The notes below the pieces were generated by a model. It saw only the letters and a list, made by a program, of their open reading frames with translations. It ran no database searches and was not told the DNA's origin. Both the position numbers and the translations under genes were made by a program. Of a DNA stretch of 64,000 nucleotides, positions 53,456-63,085 are shown one piece after another. Each line of letters starts with the position of its first letter. The stretch's first letter is position 1. Source of the stretch: Pelagovum sp. HNIBRBA483. Its GTDB lineage: Bacteria; Pseudomonadota; Alphaproteobacteria; Rhodobacterales; Rhodobacteraceae. The stretch covers positions 1,302,001-1,366,000 of the forward strand of contig NZ_CP162412.1 of the NCBI RefSeq assembly GCF_040931995.1, in the 5' to 3' direction.

Positions 53456-54301
53456 CTAGTCGAGATTCTGGCTTTCAATCCATTTCTTCAATTTGGACAT
53501 ACGGCCACGCGCGACGGGTACCTTTGTACCGTCGACGAGGACAACATGCGGCTTGCCGTTGATACGCCGATAGCGTGGCTTGCTCAGTGGCGCGATCCAC
53601 CAAGAACGGTGCGGTTGGACGCCACCAACTTCCTCGAGGTTGGGGATAATTGTCGTCAGTGCCGCTCGTTCGGCGAAACTGTCGGTCGTAGTTGTGACGT
53701 TGAGGTAGTGTTCCTCGGATCGGATATAGAGCAAGGTTTCGGCAATGATCGTCTTCGAACCAATTTTGATGACCGTTTTGCGTGGCGTGGATGCGGCTTG
53801 GCTGTTCTCGGGTAGTGGTGCAGGTCTTCCATCCGCGCGCTCGGCTGTTGTTTTGATCAGCGCGGGTATTCCAAATCGCACGAATCCCAGCTCAATCAGC
53901 CAGATTGTCAGGAGGTAGTAGGGATAGTTCGAGAGTATCTCCGGATCTTTGCCTGAAGGTGTCGCTGCGCGTGCGAGCCAATCCATCAAAACCGCGACGC
54001 CGCCATACTCAATCGCTGTGGAGATGGGCATATAGTAGGGGAGACGTATCTTCCAAAATGATAATACTGCCCAGACGGAAAGCATGGCGACCTTGAAAAC
54101 AAGGAAGCTCAGAGATCCAACGATCCAGATCGCGAAGGCCGAATAAAGCGGCATGATATCTCTGAAGCCGTGTGGGTCCGCGCCGAATAGGGCGATGCCT
54201 ACAAAAATCGCGAAGCTGATCGTTAACTTACTGTTAATTATTCTGAAAATTTCGCGATGCGTAAAAATTTGCGATGCGCCGAACGCGTCAATAATGCGCA
54301 T
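53456..54301 (-). CDS. Membrane-anchored LytTR-domain regulator
   Basis: 281 residues. Four likely membrane segments (about 25-42, 52-70, 72-90 and 126-150), a Pro/Ala-rich linker, then a LytTR DNA-binding domain (about 185-275: LLYIRSEEHYLNVTTTTDSF, RSWWIAPLSKPRYRRINGKP, VPVARGRMSKLKKW). It is the reduced type that senses at the membrane without a receiver domain. ATG 54301 is chosen; a TTG at 54358 would extend by 19 residues. No dedicated kinase nearby. Targets unknown. Confidence 0.8.
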   Translation of the reverse strand: MRIIDAFGASQIFTHREIFRIINSKLTISFAIFVGIALFGADPHGFRDIMPLYSAFAIWIVGSLSFLVFKVAMLSVWAVLSFWKIRLPYYMPISTAIEYGGVAVLMDWLARAATPSGKDPEILSNYPYYLLTIWLIELGFVRFGIPALIKTTAERADGRPAPLPENSQAASTPRKTVIKIGSKTIIAETLLYIRSEEHYLNVTTTTDSFAERAALTTIIPNLEEVGGVQPHRSWWIAPLSKPRYRRINGKPHVVLVDGTKVPVARGRMSKLKKWIESQNLD

Positions 54302-54362
54302 TTCGTGACAAACGACTTTGTTCGCGAAGTGAAAAAGGGGCAATTTGGGACCGTTCAATAGT

Positions 54363-54391
54363 TTGAGCGGCGTGGCTCAAGAGATTATCTA
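54363..54391 (+). promoter_or_regulatory. Sigma-70-like promoter of an orphan small RNA
   Basis: TTGAGC (54363-54368), 17-bp spacer, TATCTA (54386-54391). The -35 box is one arm of the inverted repeat TTGAGC/GCTCAA, so a regulator could bind there. Confidence 0.5.
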
Positions 54392-54397
54392 GTATTC

Positions 54398-54479
54398 AGT
54401 TTACAATTTAGTTTGGTACATGCCAGCGACTGTTACCCAGAGGCGGCTTCCCCCAAAAGAAGCCGCCTCTCCCTTTTTT
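54398..54479 (+). ncRNA. Candidate orphan small RNA
   Basis: About 82 nt bounded by a good promoter and a very strong terminator on the plus strand, in a gap where no plus-strand protein gene exists (both neighbours are on the minus strand). No credible ORF. The first 40 nt are AU-rich and probably unpaired; the rest is the terminator stem. Divergent from the LytTR regulator gene. Confidence 0.5.
54440..54479 (+). terminator. Strong Rho-independent terminator of the candidate sRNA
   Basis: GAGGCGGCTTC (54440-54450) pairs perfectly with GAAGCCGCCTC (54459-54469), 8-nt loop, then TCCC and six T. T-tail only on the plus strand. Confidence 0.9.
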
Positions 54480-54553
54480 GCAAGTAAAAATCCCTGCTGA
54501 TTAAATATACGGCGCTTTGCGTGGCATTCCATCAGCTTTTGGTTGCTCTTTTG

Positions 54554-55240
54554 TTAGGCCAGCGTTGGCGAAACAAGCGTTGTCGCGAGGTTGCGTGCGC
54601 GCAGACCGGCGATCGTCGCGGGCATGGCGGCGACTGTTCCCCAGTGGATGTCGTGGGTCAGAATGATCGAACCGGGCCGCGCCATTTGCAGAATACGGCG
54701 GGCGACCTCATCAGGGCCTGGGCGCCGCCAGTCATGTGGATCGACAGACCAGAACACGGTGGTCATGCCACGCTCGACAGCGAGTCGGGCGCTTTGCCTG
54801 CCAGTGAACGATCCGTATGGCGGGCGAAACACATGAGGTGACTTTCCCGTTGTGTCTTCAATGATCCGATTGGTGCGATCAATTTCTGACAGAACTGACG
54901 CGAAGGGCATCTCTGCGAGAAATGGATGGTTCCATGTATGATTGCCCACCTCATGCCCTTGCTCGACGATCTGGCGGGCAATCTGGGGGTAGGCAGCAAC
55001 GCTGCGACCGATCAAGAAGAAGGTCGCTTTTACGCCTTCATTGCCCAAGATATCGAGTAGGCGAGGGGTGTGATCTGGATGCGGCCCATCATCGAAGGTG
55101 AGCGCGACCCCACTCGGCGCATTAGGTAACGTAACGACCCAAGGGTAGCCTGGCGTACGCACGACGGTCGTTTCAGCGAAAGATGGTTTCGCCGAAAATG
55201 CCAAAGTTGATGCTATGAAACCGCGTCGGGTCCAGCTCAT
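54554..55240 (-). CDS. Tat-exported polysaccharide deacetylase
   Basis: 228 residues. The N-terminus MSWTRRGFIAS plus hydrophobic stretch is a twin-arginine signal, cleavage near SFAE. NodB-type deacetylase: VALTFDDGPHPD (catalytic Asp and metal Asp), GNHTWNHP (metal His pair), FRPPYGSF, and ILTHDIHWGT (catalytic His). It removes acetyl groups from chitin-, peptidoglycan- or exopolysaccharide-like polymers in the periplasm. GGGAGA precedes the start. Confidence 0.9.
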   Translation of the reverse strand: MSWTRRGFIASTLAFSAKPSFAETTVVRTPGYPWVVTLPNAPSGVALTFDDGPHPDHTPRLLDILGNEGVKATFFLIGRSVAAYPQIARQIVEQGHEVGNHTWNHPFLAEMPFASVLSEIDRTNRIIEDTTGKSPHVFRPPYGSFTGRQSARLAVERGMTTVFWSVDPHDWRRPGPDEVARRILQMARPGSIILTHDIHWGTVAAMPATIAGLRARNLATTLVSPTLA

Positions 55241-55386
55241 CTTATCTCCCAGGTGGCGCTTTTGGGCGCGCCACCTATAAGTTTCCGTTTGGGAGCTGAA
55301 GGCAAGCGATAAAATGAATATTGGAAGGCGCAATAGTGTTGGTTTCGAACTTCCTCTGGGCTTTGTGTTTTTTGTTTCGAACACGC

Positions 55387-55415
55387 TTGACGAGGCCATG
55401 TACTGCCCATAGAAG
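55387..55415 (+). promoter_or_regulatory. Candidate promoter of the tRNA-Asp pair
   Basis: TTGACG (55387-55392) and TAGAAG (55410-55415), 17-bp spacer, 33 bp before the first tRNA. Confidence 0.45.
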
Positions 55416-55448
55416 GCACGAACATTCGATGTTTTGGATGACAGATAC

Positions 55449-55525
55449 GCGGTTGTAGCTCAGTTGGTTAGAGTACCGGCCTGTCACGCCGGGGGTCGCG
55501 GGTTCGAGCCCCGTCAACCGCGCCA
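55449..55525 (+). tRNA. tRNA-Asp(GTC), copy 1
   Basis: Acceptor GCGGTTG/CAACCGC, anticodon stem CCGGC/GCCGG with loop CTGTCAC (anticodon GTC), T-loop GTTCGAGCC, discriminator G, encoded CCA. Identical to the copy 25 bp downstream. Confidence 0.97.
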
Positions 55526-55550
55526 CTGTCACCTGAAACGAATGAGATGC

Positions 55551-55627
55551 GCGGTTGTAGCTCAGTTGGTTAGAGTACCGGCCTGTCACGCCGGGGGTCG
55601 CGGGTTCGAGCCCCGTCAACCGCGCCA
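55551..55627 (+). tRNA. tRNA-Asp(GTC), copy 2
   Basis: A 77-nt perfect copy of the upstream tRNA-Asp with encoded CCA; the spacer differs. No clear terminator follows before the convergent peptidase gene. Confidence 0.97.
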
Positions 55628-55667
55628 CTTCTCCGAAAAAGCAGACGGTCGACAGGGCCTTTGTGGT

Positions 55668-57047
55668 CTAAGCGGACGTGTTGAGTGCGGCGAGCACGCG
55701 CGCCCAACTGCGCGTACCCTTGTGGAAGCTGCGCAGGTCATATTTTTCGTTTGGCGAATGAATGGCGTCATCGTCGAGCCCGAATCCAATAAGCAAGGCG
55801 TCCATATCCAAAATGGTTTTGAAGTAGCCTGCGATAGGGATTGATCCCCCAGAGCCGACATAGGCGGCTTCGCGCGGCCATTCATCGGAAAGTGCGCCGC
55901 GCGCTCGTTCAAAGGCCGGATTGTCCAACGCCATGACCGATGCTGGCGCCGCGCCGTGTGAGAGGAACGCGACCTTGCAATCTGGCGGCAACATCGCGCG
56001 GACATAGGCGCGGAAGTTTTCGCGGATGGCATGCGGGTCTTGTTTGCCAACAAGGCGGAAGCTGATCTTTGCACGCGCCTGTGAGGGCAGCACTGTTTTG
56101 AAACCGTCGCCTGTATAGCCGCCAGTGATACCGTTCACCTCACAAGTCGGACGGGACCAGATCATTTCGAGCGCGGAGCGGTCCTGCTCGCCAGCGGGGT
56201 GGGAAAGATCAACGGCGCCGAGGAACCCTTTGGCATCGAAACCCAATGCCTCCCATTGCGCCTTTACTGCTGGGTCAAGCTCATCAACGCCCTCGTAAAA
56301 CCCAGGCACGGTAACGCGGCCGTTTTCGTCATGCAGCGATGCGATGATATTTGACAGGACACGGATCGGGTTCATTGCCGCGCCGCCGTACATGCCGGAA
56401 TGGAGGTCTTTGTCCGGCCCCGTGACAATGATTTCTTCACCCAGCAGCCCGCGAAGCATGGTGGTGATTGCAGGAGTGTCCGAGTCAAAAAGGCCTGTAT
56501 CGCAGATCAGCGCGACATCTGCTTTCAGCTCTTCCGCATTTTCTTTCATGAACGGTATCAGTGAAGGGGAGCCGCTCTCCTCCTCACCCTCGAAGAAGAT
56601 GGTGATCCGAAAGGGCAGCTTACCATGCACCGCCGTCCATGCGCGGCAGGCTTCCACAAAGGTCATTAACTGGCCTTTGTCGTCAGATGTTCCGCGCCCG
56701 CGAATGACTTGTCCTTTTTCGGTGTCCTCCAATACCGGATCGAAGGGATCCCGATCCCAGAGATCGAGCGGATCGACCGGCTGCACATCATAATGACCGT
56801 AGAAAAGCACATGCGGGCCACCTTCACCCCCGTGCGCGACGACCATAGGATGCCCCGTCGTCGCGCGTTTTTCTGCGGTGAAACCGATGCTGGCGAGGTC
56901 GGCTACAAGCCAGTCTGCGGCCGTTTCGCAGTCATTCTTGTAGGCTGGGTCGGTCGAGATCGAGGGAATGCGCAATAATTCCTTCAGCCGTTCGGTCGCC
57001 GGCAGAAGGTCATCATCAATTTGCGAAAGGACTGGATCAACGGACAT
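55668..57047 (-). CDS. M20-family dipeptidase (CNDP/ArgE-like)
   Basis: 459-residue dizinc peptidase. Metal and catalytic motifs: LFYGHYDVQPVDP, RGTSDDKGQ, FEGEEESGSPSL (catalytic Glu pair), LICDTG, and the C-terminal metal His. The dimerisation insert occupies about 195-350. Cytosolic, no signal. Length matches the cytosolic nonspecific dipeptidase group rather than ArgE or DapE (about 380). GGAGGCCC upstream. Divergent from hemA across 188 bp. Confidence 0.88.
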   Translation of the reverse strand: MSVDPVLSQIDDDLLPATERLKELLRIPSISTDPAYKNDCETAADWLVADLASIGFTAEKRATTGHPMVVAHGGEGGPHVLFYGHYDVQPVDPLDLWDRDPFDPVLEDTEKGQVIRGRGTSDDKGQLMTFVEACRAWTAVHGKLPFRITIFFEGEEESGSPSLIPFMKENAEELKADVALICDTGLFDSDTPAITTMLRGLLGEEIIVTGPDKDLHSGMYGGAAMNPIRVLSNIIASLHDENGRVTVPGFYEGVDELDPAVKAQWEALGFDAKGFLGAVDLSHPAGEQDRSALEMIWSRPTCEVNGITGGYTGDGFKTVLPSQARAKISFRLVGKQDPHAIRENFRAYVRAMLPPDCKVAFLSHGAAPASVMALDNPAFERARGALSDEWPREAAYVGSGGSIPIAGYFKTILDMDALLIGFGLDDDAIHSPNEKYDLRSFHKGTRSWARVLAALNTSA

Positions 57048-57235
57048 AGGGCCTCCTTTAAATTTGATGCGATGGTGGCGCGTAGGGCTGGGACTGTCCA
57101 GCGGTCAAACGTGTTGTTGACCTTGGTGCAGCGTCATTTTGTCGTGTATTGTCCGGCGGGGCTCCAGCCTATATGAAGCTAGAACGATTTTAAGCTATGC
57201 GCCATGAGCCCTGCGGCGTGTGGAAAGGAAAGCCC

Positions 57236-58459
57236 GTGGATTATAACGCACGACTCGATGCTGCTATTGCGACACTGCACGAAGAAGGCCGGTACCGGAC
57301 CTTCATCGATATCGAGCGGAAGAACGGGCAGTTCCCACATGCTGTCTGGCATCGGGAAGACGGCACCGAGCAGCCAATCACCGTTTGGTGTGGCAATGAT
57401 TACCTCGGTATGGGGCAGCATCCGGACGTTCTGGCTGCGATGCACGAAGCGCTTGATGCGACTGGCGCGGGGTCTGGTGGCACGCGGAACATTTCCGGCA
57501 CCACGGTCTATCATAAGGAATTGGAAGCGGAACTTGCGGACCTTCACCAGAAAGAAGCCGCGCTGCTGTTTACCTCTGCCTATATCGCGAATGATGCGTC
57601 GCTGAGCACATTGCCGAAGCTGTTCCCTGGGCTGATCATCTATTCCGATTCCCTTAATCATGCGTCGATGATCGAAGGGATCCGCCGCAACGGTGGTGCG
57701 AAGCGGATTTTCAATCATAACGACCTTGACGATCTCCGCGCCAAGCTTGCTGCGGACGACCCAAATGCGCCGAAGTTGATTGCCTTTGAGTCGGTTTACT
57801 CAATGGATGGTGACTTCGGTCCGATTGAAGCGATCTGCGATATTGCTGATGAATTCGGTGCTTTGACCTATCTCGATGAGGTCCATGCTGTTGGCATGTA
57901 TGGCCCACGGGGCGGCGGTGTTGCAGAACGTGACGGACTTCTCGGTCGGATCGACATCGTTAACGGGACGCTCGGCAAGGCGTTTGGCGTTCATGGTGGC
58001 TACATCGCTTCATCGGCAAAGATGTGTGACGCGATAAGGTCCTATGCACCGGGCTTCATTTTCACGACCTCGCTTCCGCCCGTGGTTGCAGCGGGTGGCG
58101 CTGCGTCAATCCGCGTGCTGAAATCTGATTCTTCGATCCGTCAGCGGCATCAAGAACAGGCGGCTGTTCTTAAGTTGCGACTCAAGGGGCTTGGTCTGCC
58201 GATCATCGATCATGGCAGCCATATCGTGCCGGTTATTGTTGGCGACCCGGTGCATACCAAGAAGCTGTCGGATATGTTGCTTGACCAGTTTGGGATCTAT
58301 GTCCAGCCGATCAACTTCCCCACCGTACCTCGGGGCACCGAGCGGCTCCGGTTCACGCCTTCTCCGATCCACGGACCTGAAGAGATCGACCGGCTTGTTC
58401 ATGCGATGGATCGGCTTTGGTCCCATTGTGCGCTGAATCGCGCCGAAATGGCAGGTTAA
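57236..58459 (+). CDS. hemA: 5-Aminolevulinate synthase HemA (C4/Shemin pathway)
   Basis: PLP enzyme: glycine plus succinyl-CoA gives ALA, first step of heme and bacteriochlorophyll synthesis. 407 residues, the Rhodobacter HemA length. The GTG at 57236 (GTG GAT TAT) with GGAAAGGAA upstream yields MDYN, as in R. sphaeroides HemA; an upstream ATG at 57197 is rejected. [38 protein letters not shown] Lys248 in [10 protein letters not shown] saw no FnrL palindrome (TTGAT-N4-ATCAA) upstream. Confidence 0.96.
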   Translation: MDYNARLDAAIATLHEEGRYRTFIDIERKNGQFPHAVWHREDGTEQPITVWCGNDYLGMGQHPDVLAAMHEALDATGAGSGGTRNISGTTVYHKELEAELADLHQKEAALLFTSAYIANDASLSTLPKLFPGLIIYSDSLNHASMIEGIRRNGGAKRIFNHNDLDDLRAKLAADDPNAPKLIAFESVYSMDGDFGPIEAICDIADEFGALTYLDEVHAVGMYGPRGGGVAERDGLLGRIDIVNGTLGKAFGVHGGYIASSAKMCDAIRSYAPGFIFTTSLPPVVAAGGAASIRVLKSDSSIRQRHQEQAAVLKLRLKGLGLPIIDHGSHIVPVIVGDPVHTKKLSDMLLDQFGIYVQPINFPTVPRGTERLRFTPSPIHGPEEIDRLVHAMDRLWSHCALNRAEMAG

Positions 58460-58570
58460 CTTTATATCTGGATGCATAGGATATTGGTGTATGCTATCCC
58501 CCTGCACATAACGTGCTGAGAGCGAATCGTTCATCGGCGCTGGTTTGGGGAAACGGGCAGGTCTGCTTTC

Positions 58571-59782
58571 ATGATTGGCAGAAGCTTTAGGCGGAAAAAC
58601 GCGGCTAAGGAGCCAGGAGAGGCGAAAGGCTTTGACGCCTATGAGCTTCGACTGGGCGACCTTATGCGCGGCGAGCGCGCGACAATGGGGAAATCCCTGT
58701 TGGACGTTCAGCGCGAGCTTAAGATTAAGGCCGCCTATATTGCCGCTATCGAGAATGCCGATCCGTCTGCATTTGATACTCCGGGCTTTATTGCCGGATA
58801 TGTCCGTTCCTACGCGAAATACTTGCAGATGGATCCTGAATGGGCGTTTGAAACCTTCTGCCGCGAGAGTGGTTTCACCACCGCGCATGGTTTGTCCAAG
58901 GATGCATCTTCACCGAAGAAGGTGAGCCGTGAAGAGCGCCTTGGCGCGCGGACGAGCGATGATATTTTCGATGAGCCGACGACACCTTTCATTCCTAGCG
59001 GCGAAAGCATTTTTGCCCGGATTGAACCGGGTGCGATTGGGTCTTTGACGGTTCTGGCAGGTTTGCTTGCCGGGTTGGGCTATGGGGGCTGGTCGGTTCT
59101 GCAAGAGGTACAAAAGGTACGCTTTGCGCCGGTTGAGCAGCCGCCCGTCGTGATTGCAGATGTTGATCCGCTTGCGGGTAATGGCAATTTCGGGAGCGAT
59201 ATGACCGAAACGGTGGCCGCCGTCGGCCCAACGGTGGAAGCGATGACGCGAATCCTGCGCCCTGAAGCGCTGGAAGCGCCGGTTTTGACCCCGCGCGATG
59301 GCCCGATTGCCGCCCTGCAACCGGGTGCTTTGGGTGCATTGGCGCCACAGGAGTTACCTGAGGTAGATGCGGTAACGGCGGCGCTGGCGGAGGCCAGTGG
59401 ACTTGAAGTGCAGCCTTCTGCTGTGGCTGCGCCACAGGTAACAACCTCTGAAATCCCAGAAATTGCGCTTGTAGCCGTGCGGCCCTCGTGGGTGCGTATC
59501 ACTGCATCTGACGGGACGATCCTTTTTCAGGATATACTTGATTCTGGTTCGGTTTATTCAATGCCGCAGACGGATATCCCGCCGACGGTTCGTGTGGGCG
59601 AGTCGGGCGCTGTCTATTTCCGTATTGGTGACGAGCATTATGGCCCCGCGGGCGATCCCGGTCAGGTGACTTCTAATCTGGCAATGTCTGCCGATTTCCT
59701 GACCGAACGGTATGAACTGGCAGATCCGCAGCAAGACAACGATCTTGCGGTGATGGTGAATGTCGCCGACGCGAGCCAGTAA
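58571..59782 (+). CDS. RodZ-like protein (HTH, one membrane helix, DUF4115)
   Basis: 403 residues. HTH_25 domain (about 25-95: LGDLMRGERATMGKSLLDVQ, ELKIKAAYIAAIENAD, PGFIAGYVRSYAKYL), linker, single membrane helix about 158-178 (GAIGSLTVLAGLLAGLGYGG), Ala/Pro-rich periplasmic linker, and C-terminal DUF4115 (about 300-385: VRPSWVRITASDGTILFQDI). RodZ couples MreB to the membrane for cell shape. Position directly before ispG is a frequent arrangement. Confidence 0.88.
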   Translation: MIGRSFRRKNAAKEPGEAKGFDAYELRLGDLMRGERATMGKSLLDVQRELKIKAAYIAAIENADPSAFDTPGFIAGYVRSYAKYLQMDPEWAFETFCRESGFTTAHGLSKDASSPKKVSREERLGARTSDDIFDEPTTPFIPSGESIFARIEPGAIGSLTVLAGLLAGLGYGGWSVLQEVQKVRFAPVEQPPVVIADVDPLAGNGNFGSDMTETVAAVGPTVEAMTRILRPEALEAPVLTPRDGPIAALQPGALGALAPQELPEVDAVTAALAEASGLEVQPSAVAAPQVTTSEIPEIALVAVRPSWVRITASDGTILFQDILDSGSVYSMPQTDIPPTVRVGESGAVYFRIGDEHYGPAGDPGQVTSNLAMSADFLTERYELADPQQDNDLAVMVNVADASQ

Positions 59783-59886
59783 AACCCTAATTTGTGAACT
59801 TGTTCGCTGACGGCAGCCGTTGTCGTTTGCGATTCGACGCCATAGAAGACTTCTCAACGCGAGTTCTCACAGGCGAGGCAGGTTTC

Positions 59887-61002
59887 ATGTCCCATAATCC
59901 CGTGCGCCCCTGGCGCAATATCGACCGCAGAAAATCTCGGAAGATCATGGTGGGCAATGTACCGGTCGGGGGAGACGCGCCGATTACGGTGCAGACGATG
60001 ACGAACACTCTGACGACCGATATTGCGGCCACCATCGATCAGGTTCAGCGTGCGGCAGAGGCGGGCGCGGATATTGTTCGTGTGTCGACCCCTGATCAGG
60101 AAAGCACGCGCGCGCTGAAAAAGATCGTCGATGAAAGCCCTGTACCGATCGTTGCTGATATCCACTTTCATTACAAGCGGGCTATTGAAGCCGCCGAGGC
60201 TGGTGCAGCATGTTTGCGCATTAATCCGGGTAATATCGGGGATGAAGTGCGGGTACGGGAGGTCATTAAAGCCGCGCGGGACCATAACTGTTCGATACGC
60301 ATCGGCGTTAATGCTGGTAGCCTAGAGCGCGATTTGTTGGAAAAATATGGCGAGCCTTGCCCCGAAGCGATGGTCGAGAGCGGCTTGGATCATATCAAAA
60401 TCTTGCAGGACAATGATTTTCACGAATTCAAAATCAGCTGTAAAGCGTCGGATGTTTTCATGGCCGCTGCCGCCTATCAGCAATTGGCTGACGCCACAGA
60501 TGCGCCGATCCATTTGGGGATCACCGAGGCCGGTGGCCTTATGTCCGGCACGATCAAATCAGCGATTGGGTTGGGCAATCTGCTCTGGGTGGGGATAGGC
60601 GATACGATCCGCGTGAGCCTTTCTGCCGATCCGGTCGAAGAGGTAAAAGTTGGTTATGAGATCCTGAAAAGCCTTGGTCTGCGTCATCGCGGGGTGAATA
60701 TTATTTCATGCCCCTCCTGCGCGCGGCAGGGCTTCGATGTGATTAAGACGGTCGAAGTTTTGGAAAAGCGTCTTGAGCATATCAAGACGCCAATGAGCCT
60801 TTCGATCATCGGTTGTGTGGTGAACGGGCCAGGCGAGGCGCTGCTAACCGACGTAGGCTTTACCGGCGGGGGCGCAGGTTCCGGCATGGTTTATCTTGCT
60901 GGGAAGCAGAGCCACAAACTCTCGAACGAACAGATGGTCGAGCATATCGTTGAGCAGGTAGAGAAACGCGCAGCAGAGATTGAGGCTGAGAGCGCGGAAT
61001 AA
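59887..61002 (+). CDS. ispG: 4-Hydroxy-3-methylbut-2-enyl diphosphate synthase IspG
   Basis: [4Fe-4S] enzyme of the MEP isoprenoid pathway. 371 residues. TIM barrel ([32 protein letters not shown]) and C-terminal cluster domain with [10 protein letters not shown] and [10 protein letters not shown]. Start [10 protein letters not shown] at 59887; in-frame sequence back to 59794 does not resemble the family. Confidence 0.95.
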   Translation: MSHNPVRPWRNIDRRKSRKIMVGNVPVGGDAPITVQTMTNTLTTDIAATIDQVQRAAEAGADIVRVSTPDQESTRALKKIVDESPVPIVADIHFHYKRAIEAAEAGAACLRINPGNIGDEVRVREVIKAARDHNCSIRIGVNAGSLERDLLEKYGEPCPEAMVESGLDHIKILQDNDFHEFKISCKASDVFMAAAAYQQLADATDAPIHLGITEAGGLMSGTIKSAIGLGNLLWVGIGDTIRVSLSADPVEEVKVGYEILKSLGLRHRGVNIISCPSCARQGFDVIKTVEVLEKRLEHIKTPMSLSIIGCVVNGPGEALLTDVGFTGGGAGSGMVYLAGKQSHKLSNEQMVEHIVEQVEKRAAEIEAESAE

Positions 61003-61014
61003 CGCCCAAAAGTC

Positions 61015-61773
61015 TTAGTTTTTGGCCTCGCGTGCGGCGTCCACGCGCTTTTGCATTTCCGCCAATGGCAGGTAACCGCGTAGCAGCTGATCGCGCAAGA
61101 CGAAGGTCGGCGTTCCGGTGATCTGTAGCTGGCTCGCCAACTGGTGGTTCGCGTTGATGATATTCGCCGTGCGCTCAGATTGCATTTCGTCCGAAATCGC
61201 CGATGGGTCCAGGTCAAAGGCGATCGCAAGACGCTCGAGATTTTCTGGCGTTGAATCTGTGCGCATGGTTATCAGTGCGTCGTGGATTTCTTTGTACATT
61301 TCATCACCGTAAAGCTCTTTGACGGCGATGACGAATTGTGACGAGATCGTCGATTGTTCGCCAAGGATGGGAAACTCTTTCAGGATGAAACGGATGTTAC
61401 CGTCCGCTTGAAGGAGCTGTTCGATTTCGGGATGGGCCTGGCGGCAATATCCACAGCGATAATCGGAGAATTCGACGAGTGTGATGTCGCCGTCGGGGTT
61501 ACCCCCAACCCATGAAAACCCATCATCAAAGATAGAATCGGCAAGAAATTCGAGAACAGCCGCCTCATTGGCGCGGGCGGCTTCAGCTTGCCGTTCTTCC
61601 AAAACCGAGATGGCTTCCATCAGAACTTCGGGGTTATCTAGAAGGTAGGACCGGACCTCTGCGCGGAAATCGGCCCGCTCATTGTCACTCATTGCGCCTA
61701 AATCCAAAGCCGACGCCGCATGCGCTCCAAAAGCGAAAAAGGTAGCGGCGGTCATCACGCGCAAGAATTTCAT
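61015..61773 (-). CDS. DsbA/BdbD-like periplasmic thiol-disulfide oxidoreductase
   Basis: 252 residues. Signal peptide to about residue 22 (cleavage after ASA). Helical N-terminal extension (about 27-75), then a thioredoxin fold with Cys107-GY-Cys110 (DYRCGYCRQAH) and cis-Pro in ITGTPTFVL. Resembles the DsbA/ScsC/Com1 group, which may oxidise or isomerise disulfides. GAGGAAG upstream supports 61773 over a longer frame. Convergent with ispG. Confidence 0.9.
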   Translation of the reverse strand: MKFLRVMTAATFFAFGAHAASALDLGAMSDNERADFRAEVRSYLLDNPEVLMEAISVLEERQAEAARANEAAVLEFLADSIFDDGFSWVGGNPDGDITLVEFSDYRCGYCRQAHPEIEQLLQADGNIRFILKEFPILGEQSTISSQFVIAVKELYGDEMYKEIHDALITMRTDSTPENLERLAIAFDLDPSAISDEMQSERTANIINANHQLASQLQITGTPTFVLRDQLLRGYLPLAEMQKRVDAAREAKN

Positions 61774-61942
61774 GGTCACTTCCTCATCTTTTCTCGATGC
61801 CTGACAGATCACAACTCTTTGATATTGCCAACCCACGGTCGCGTGATCGGGTCGGAAATTTGGGATCATCCATTGACCCCTTTCTTGTGAGCGGGCAGAT
61901 CAGGTGCAAGCGCTCAGGAATGCTGAACCAGAAGGAAATCCA

Positions 61943-63085
61943 ATGCGGCTGTCAAAACGTGGTGATCTCGATCCATTTATCGTGATGGACGTTGCGGAAG
62001 CTGCGCGCAGAGCCGAGGAAGCCGGGCGGCACATCATTCATATGGAGATCGGCCAACCTGGGACAGGCGCTCCGCAGGCGGCGCTGGAGCGGTTGAAGGT
62101 AAGTTTGAACGAAGATCCTATGGGTTATACCGTATCGCTCGGGTTGCCTGAGTTGCGTGCGCGGATCGCCCGTCTGTATGGCGAGTGGTATGACGTGGAT
62201 CTGGATCCTGCGCGGGTTGTGATTTCAAGTGGTGCTTCGGGCGCTTTCGTTCTGGCATTCACGGCGTTGTTTGACAGTGGCGCGCGGGTTGGATTGGGCG
62301 CGCCCTGCTACCCCTCCTACCGGCAGATTCTGAGGGGCCTAGGGTTTAATCCCGTGGTTATGCGCACGCGTGAAGAGACGCGTTTTCAGCCCGAGCCGGA
62401 AGATATTAAGCGTCATAAACTTGATGGGTTGATTGTGGCGTCTCCGGCCAACCCAACCGGGACGATGCTCGACAAGGCGGCTCTATCAGCGCTGAGTGAC
62501 GCCTGCGCTGACGCGGGAGCTGCATTCATTTCTGACGAAATCTATCATGGCATTGAATATGATGCGCCGGCCGCTACCGCGCTGTCGGTCACCGACGATG
62601 TCTATGTGGTGAATTCCTTCTCCAAATACTTCAGCATGACGGGGTGGCGCGTGGGATGGATGGTCGTCCCGCCTGCGCATGTGCGGACAGTTGAGCGGAT
62701 CGCGCAGAACATGTTTATTTGCGCACCCCATGCGGCGCAAAAACTGGCATTATTTTCAATGGATTGTGACGATGAGCTCAGACAAAACCTCGCGGTTTAT
62801 CGGCGTAACAGGGAGATGATGCTGGCAGGGCTTCCCAAGGCTGGTTTTGACAAATTCGCACCACCAGACGGGGCATTTTACGTTTATGTTGATGTGAGTG
62901 AGCATTGCGACGACAGCCGCGCATTCGCCGCCGAATTGCTAGAGGGCGCGGGTGTCGCTGTCACGCCAGGGCTGGATTTTGACGCTGAAGAAGGCGGCAA
63001 ATGGCTGCGCTTTTCATATGCGCGGGATACGGCTGATATCGAGGAAGGGCTGCGCCGTTTGCGAGCCTATATGCAGGTGGGATGA
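61943..63085 (+). CDS. Class I/II PLP aminotransferase
   Basis: 380 residues, fold type I. ASPANPTGTMLDKAAL, ISDEIYHGIEYD and PLP Lys228 in SFSKYFSMTGWRVGW, with the C-terminal Arg in WLRFSYARDT. Aspartate/alanine-type group Igamma. Substrate not determinable. Start MRLSKRGDL with AGAAGGAAA. The stop overlaps the amidase start by four bases (ATGA), tying it to a cell-wall gene; a role in D- or L-amino acid metabolism for the wall is possible but unproven. Confidence 0.88.
   Translation: MRLSKRGDLDPFIVMDVAEAARRAEEAGRHIIHMEIGQPGTGAPQAALERLKVSLNEDPMGYTVSLGLPELRARIARLYGEWYDVDLDPARVVISSGASGAFVLAFTALFDSGARVGLGAPCYPSYRQILRGLGFNPVVMRTREETRFQPEPEDIKRHKLDGLIVASPANPTGTMLDKAALSALSDACADAGAAFISDEIYHGIEYDAPAATALSVTDDVYVVNSFSKYFSMTGWRVGWMVVPPAHVRTVERIAQNMFICAPHAAQKLALFSMDCDDELRQNLAVYRRNREMMLAGLPKAGFDKFAPPDGAFYVYVDVSEHCDDSRAFAAELLEGAGVAVTPGLDFDAEEGGKWLRFSYARDTADIEEGLRRLRAYMQVG

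Noticed and set aside
54440-54479. Terminator for the LytTR gene
   Set aside because: The T-tail is only on the plus strand and the hairpin lies upstream of that minus-strand gene, not downstream.
55275-55628. Minus-strand frame spanning both tRNA-Asp genes with an internal repeat
   Set aside because: The repeat is just the duplicated tRNA read backwards; a well-known false gene.
57048-57235. FnrL or other redox-regulator site upstream of hemA
   Set aside because: No TTGAT-N4-ATCAA palindrome found; only scattered half-sites.
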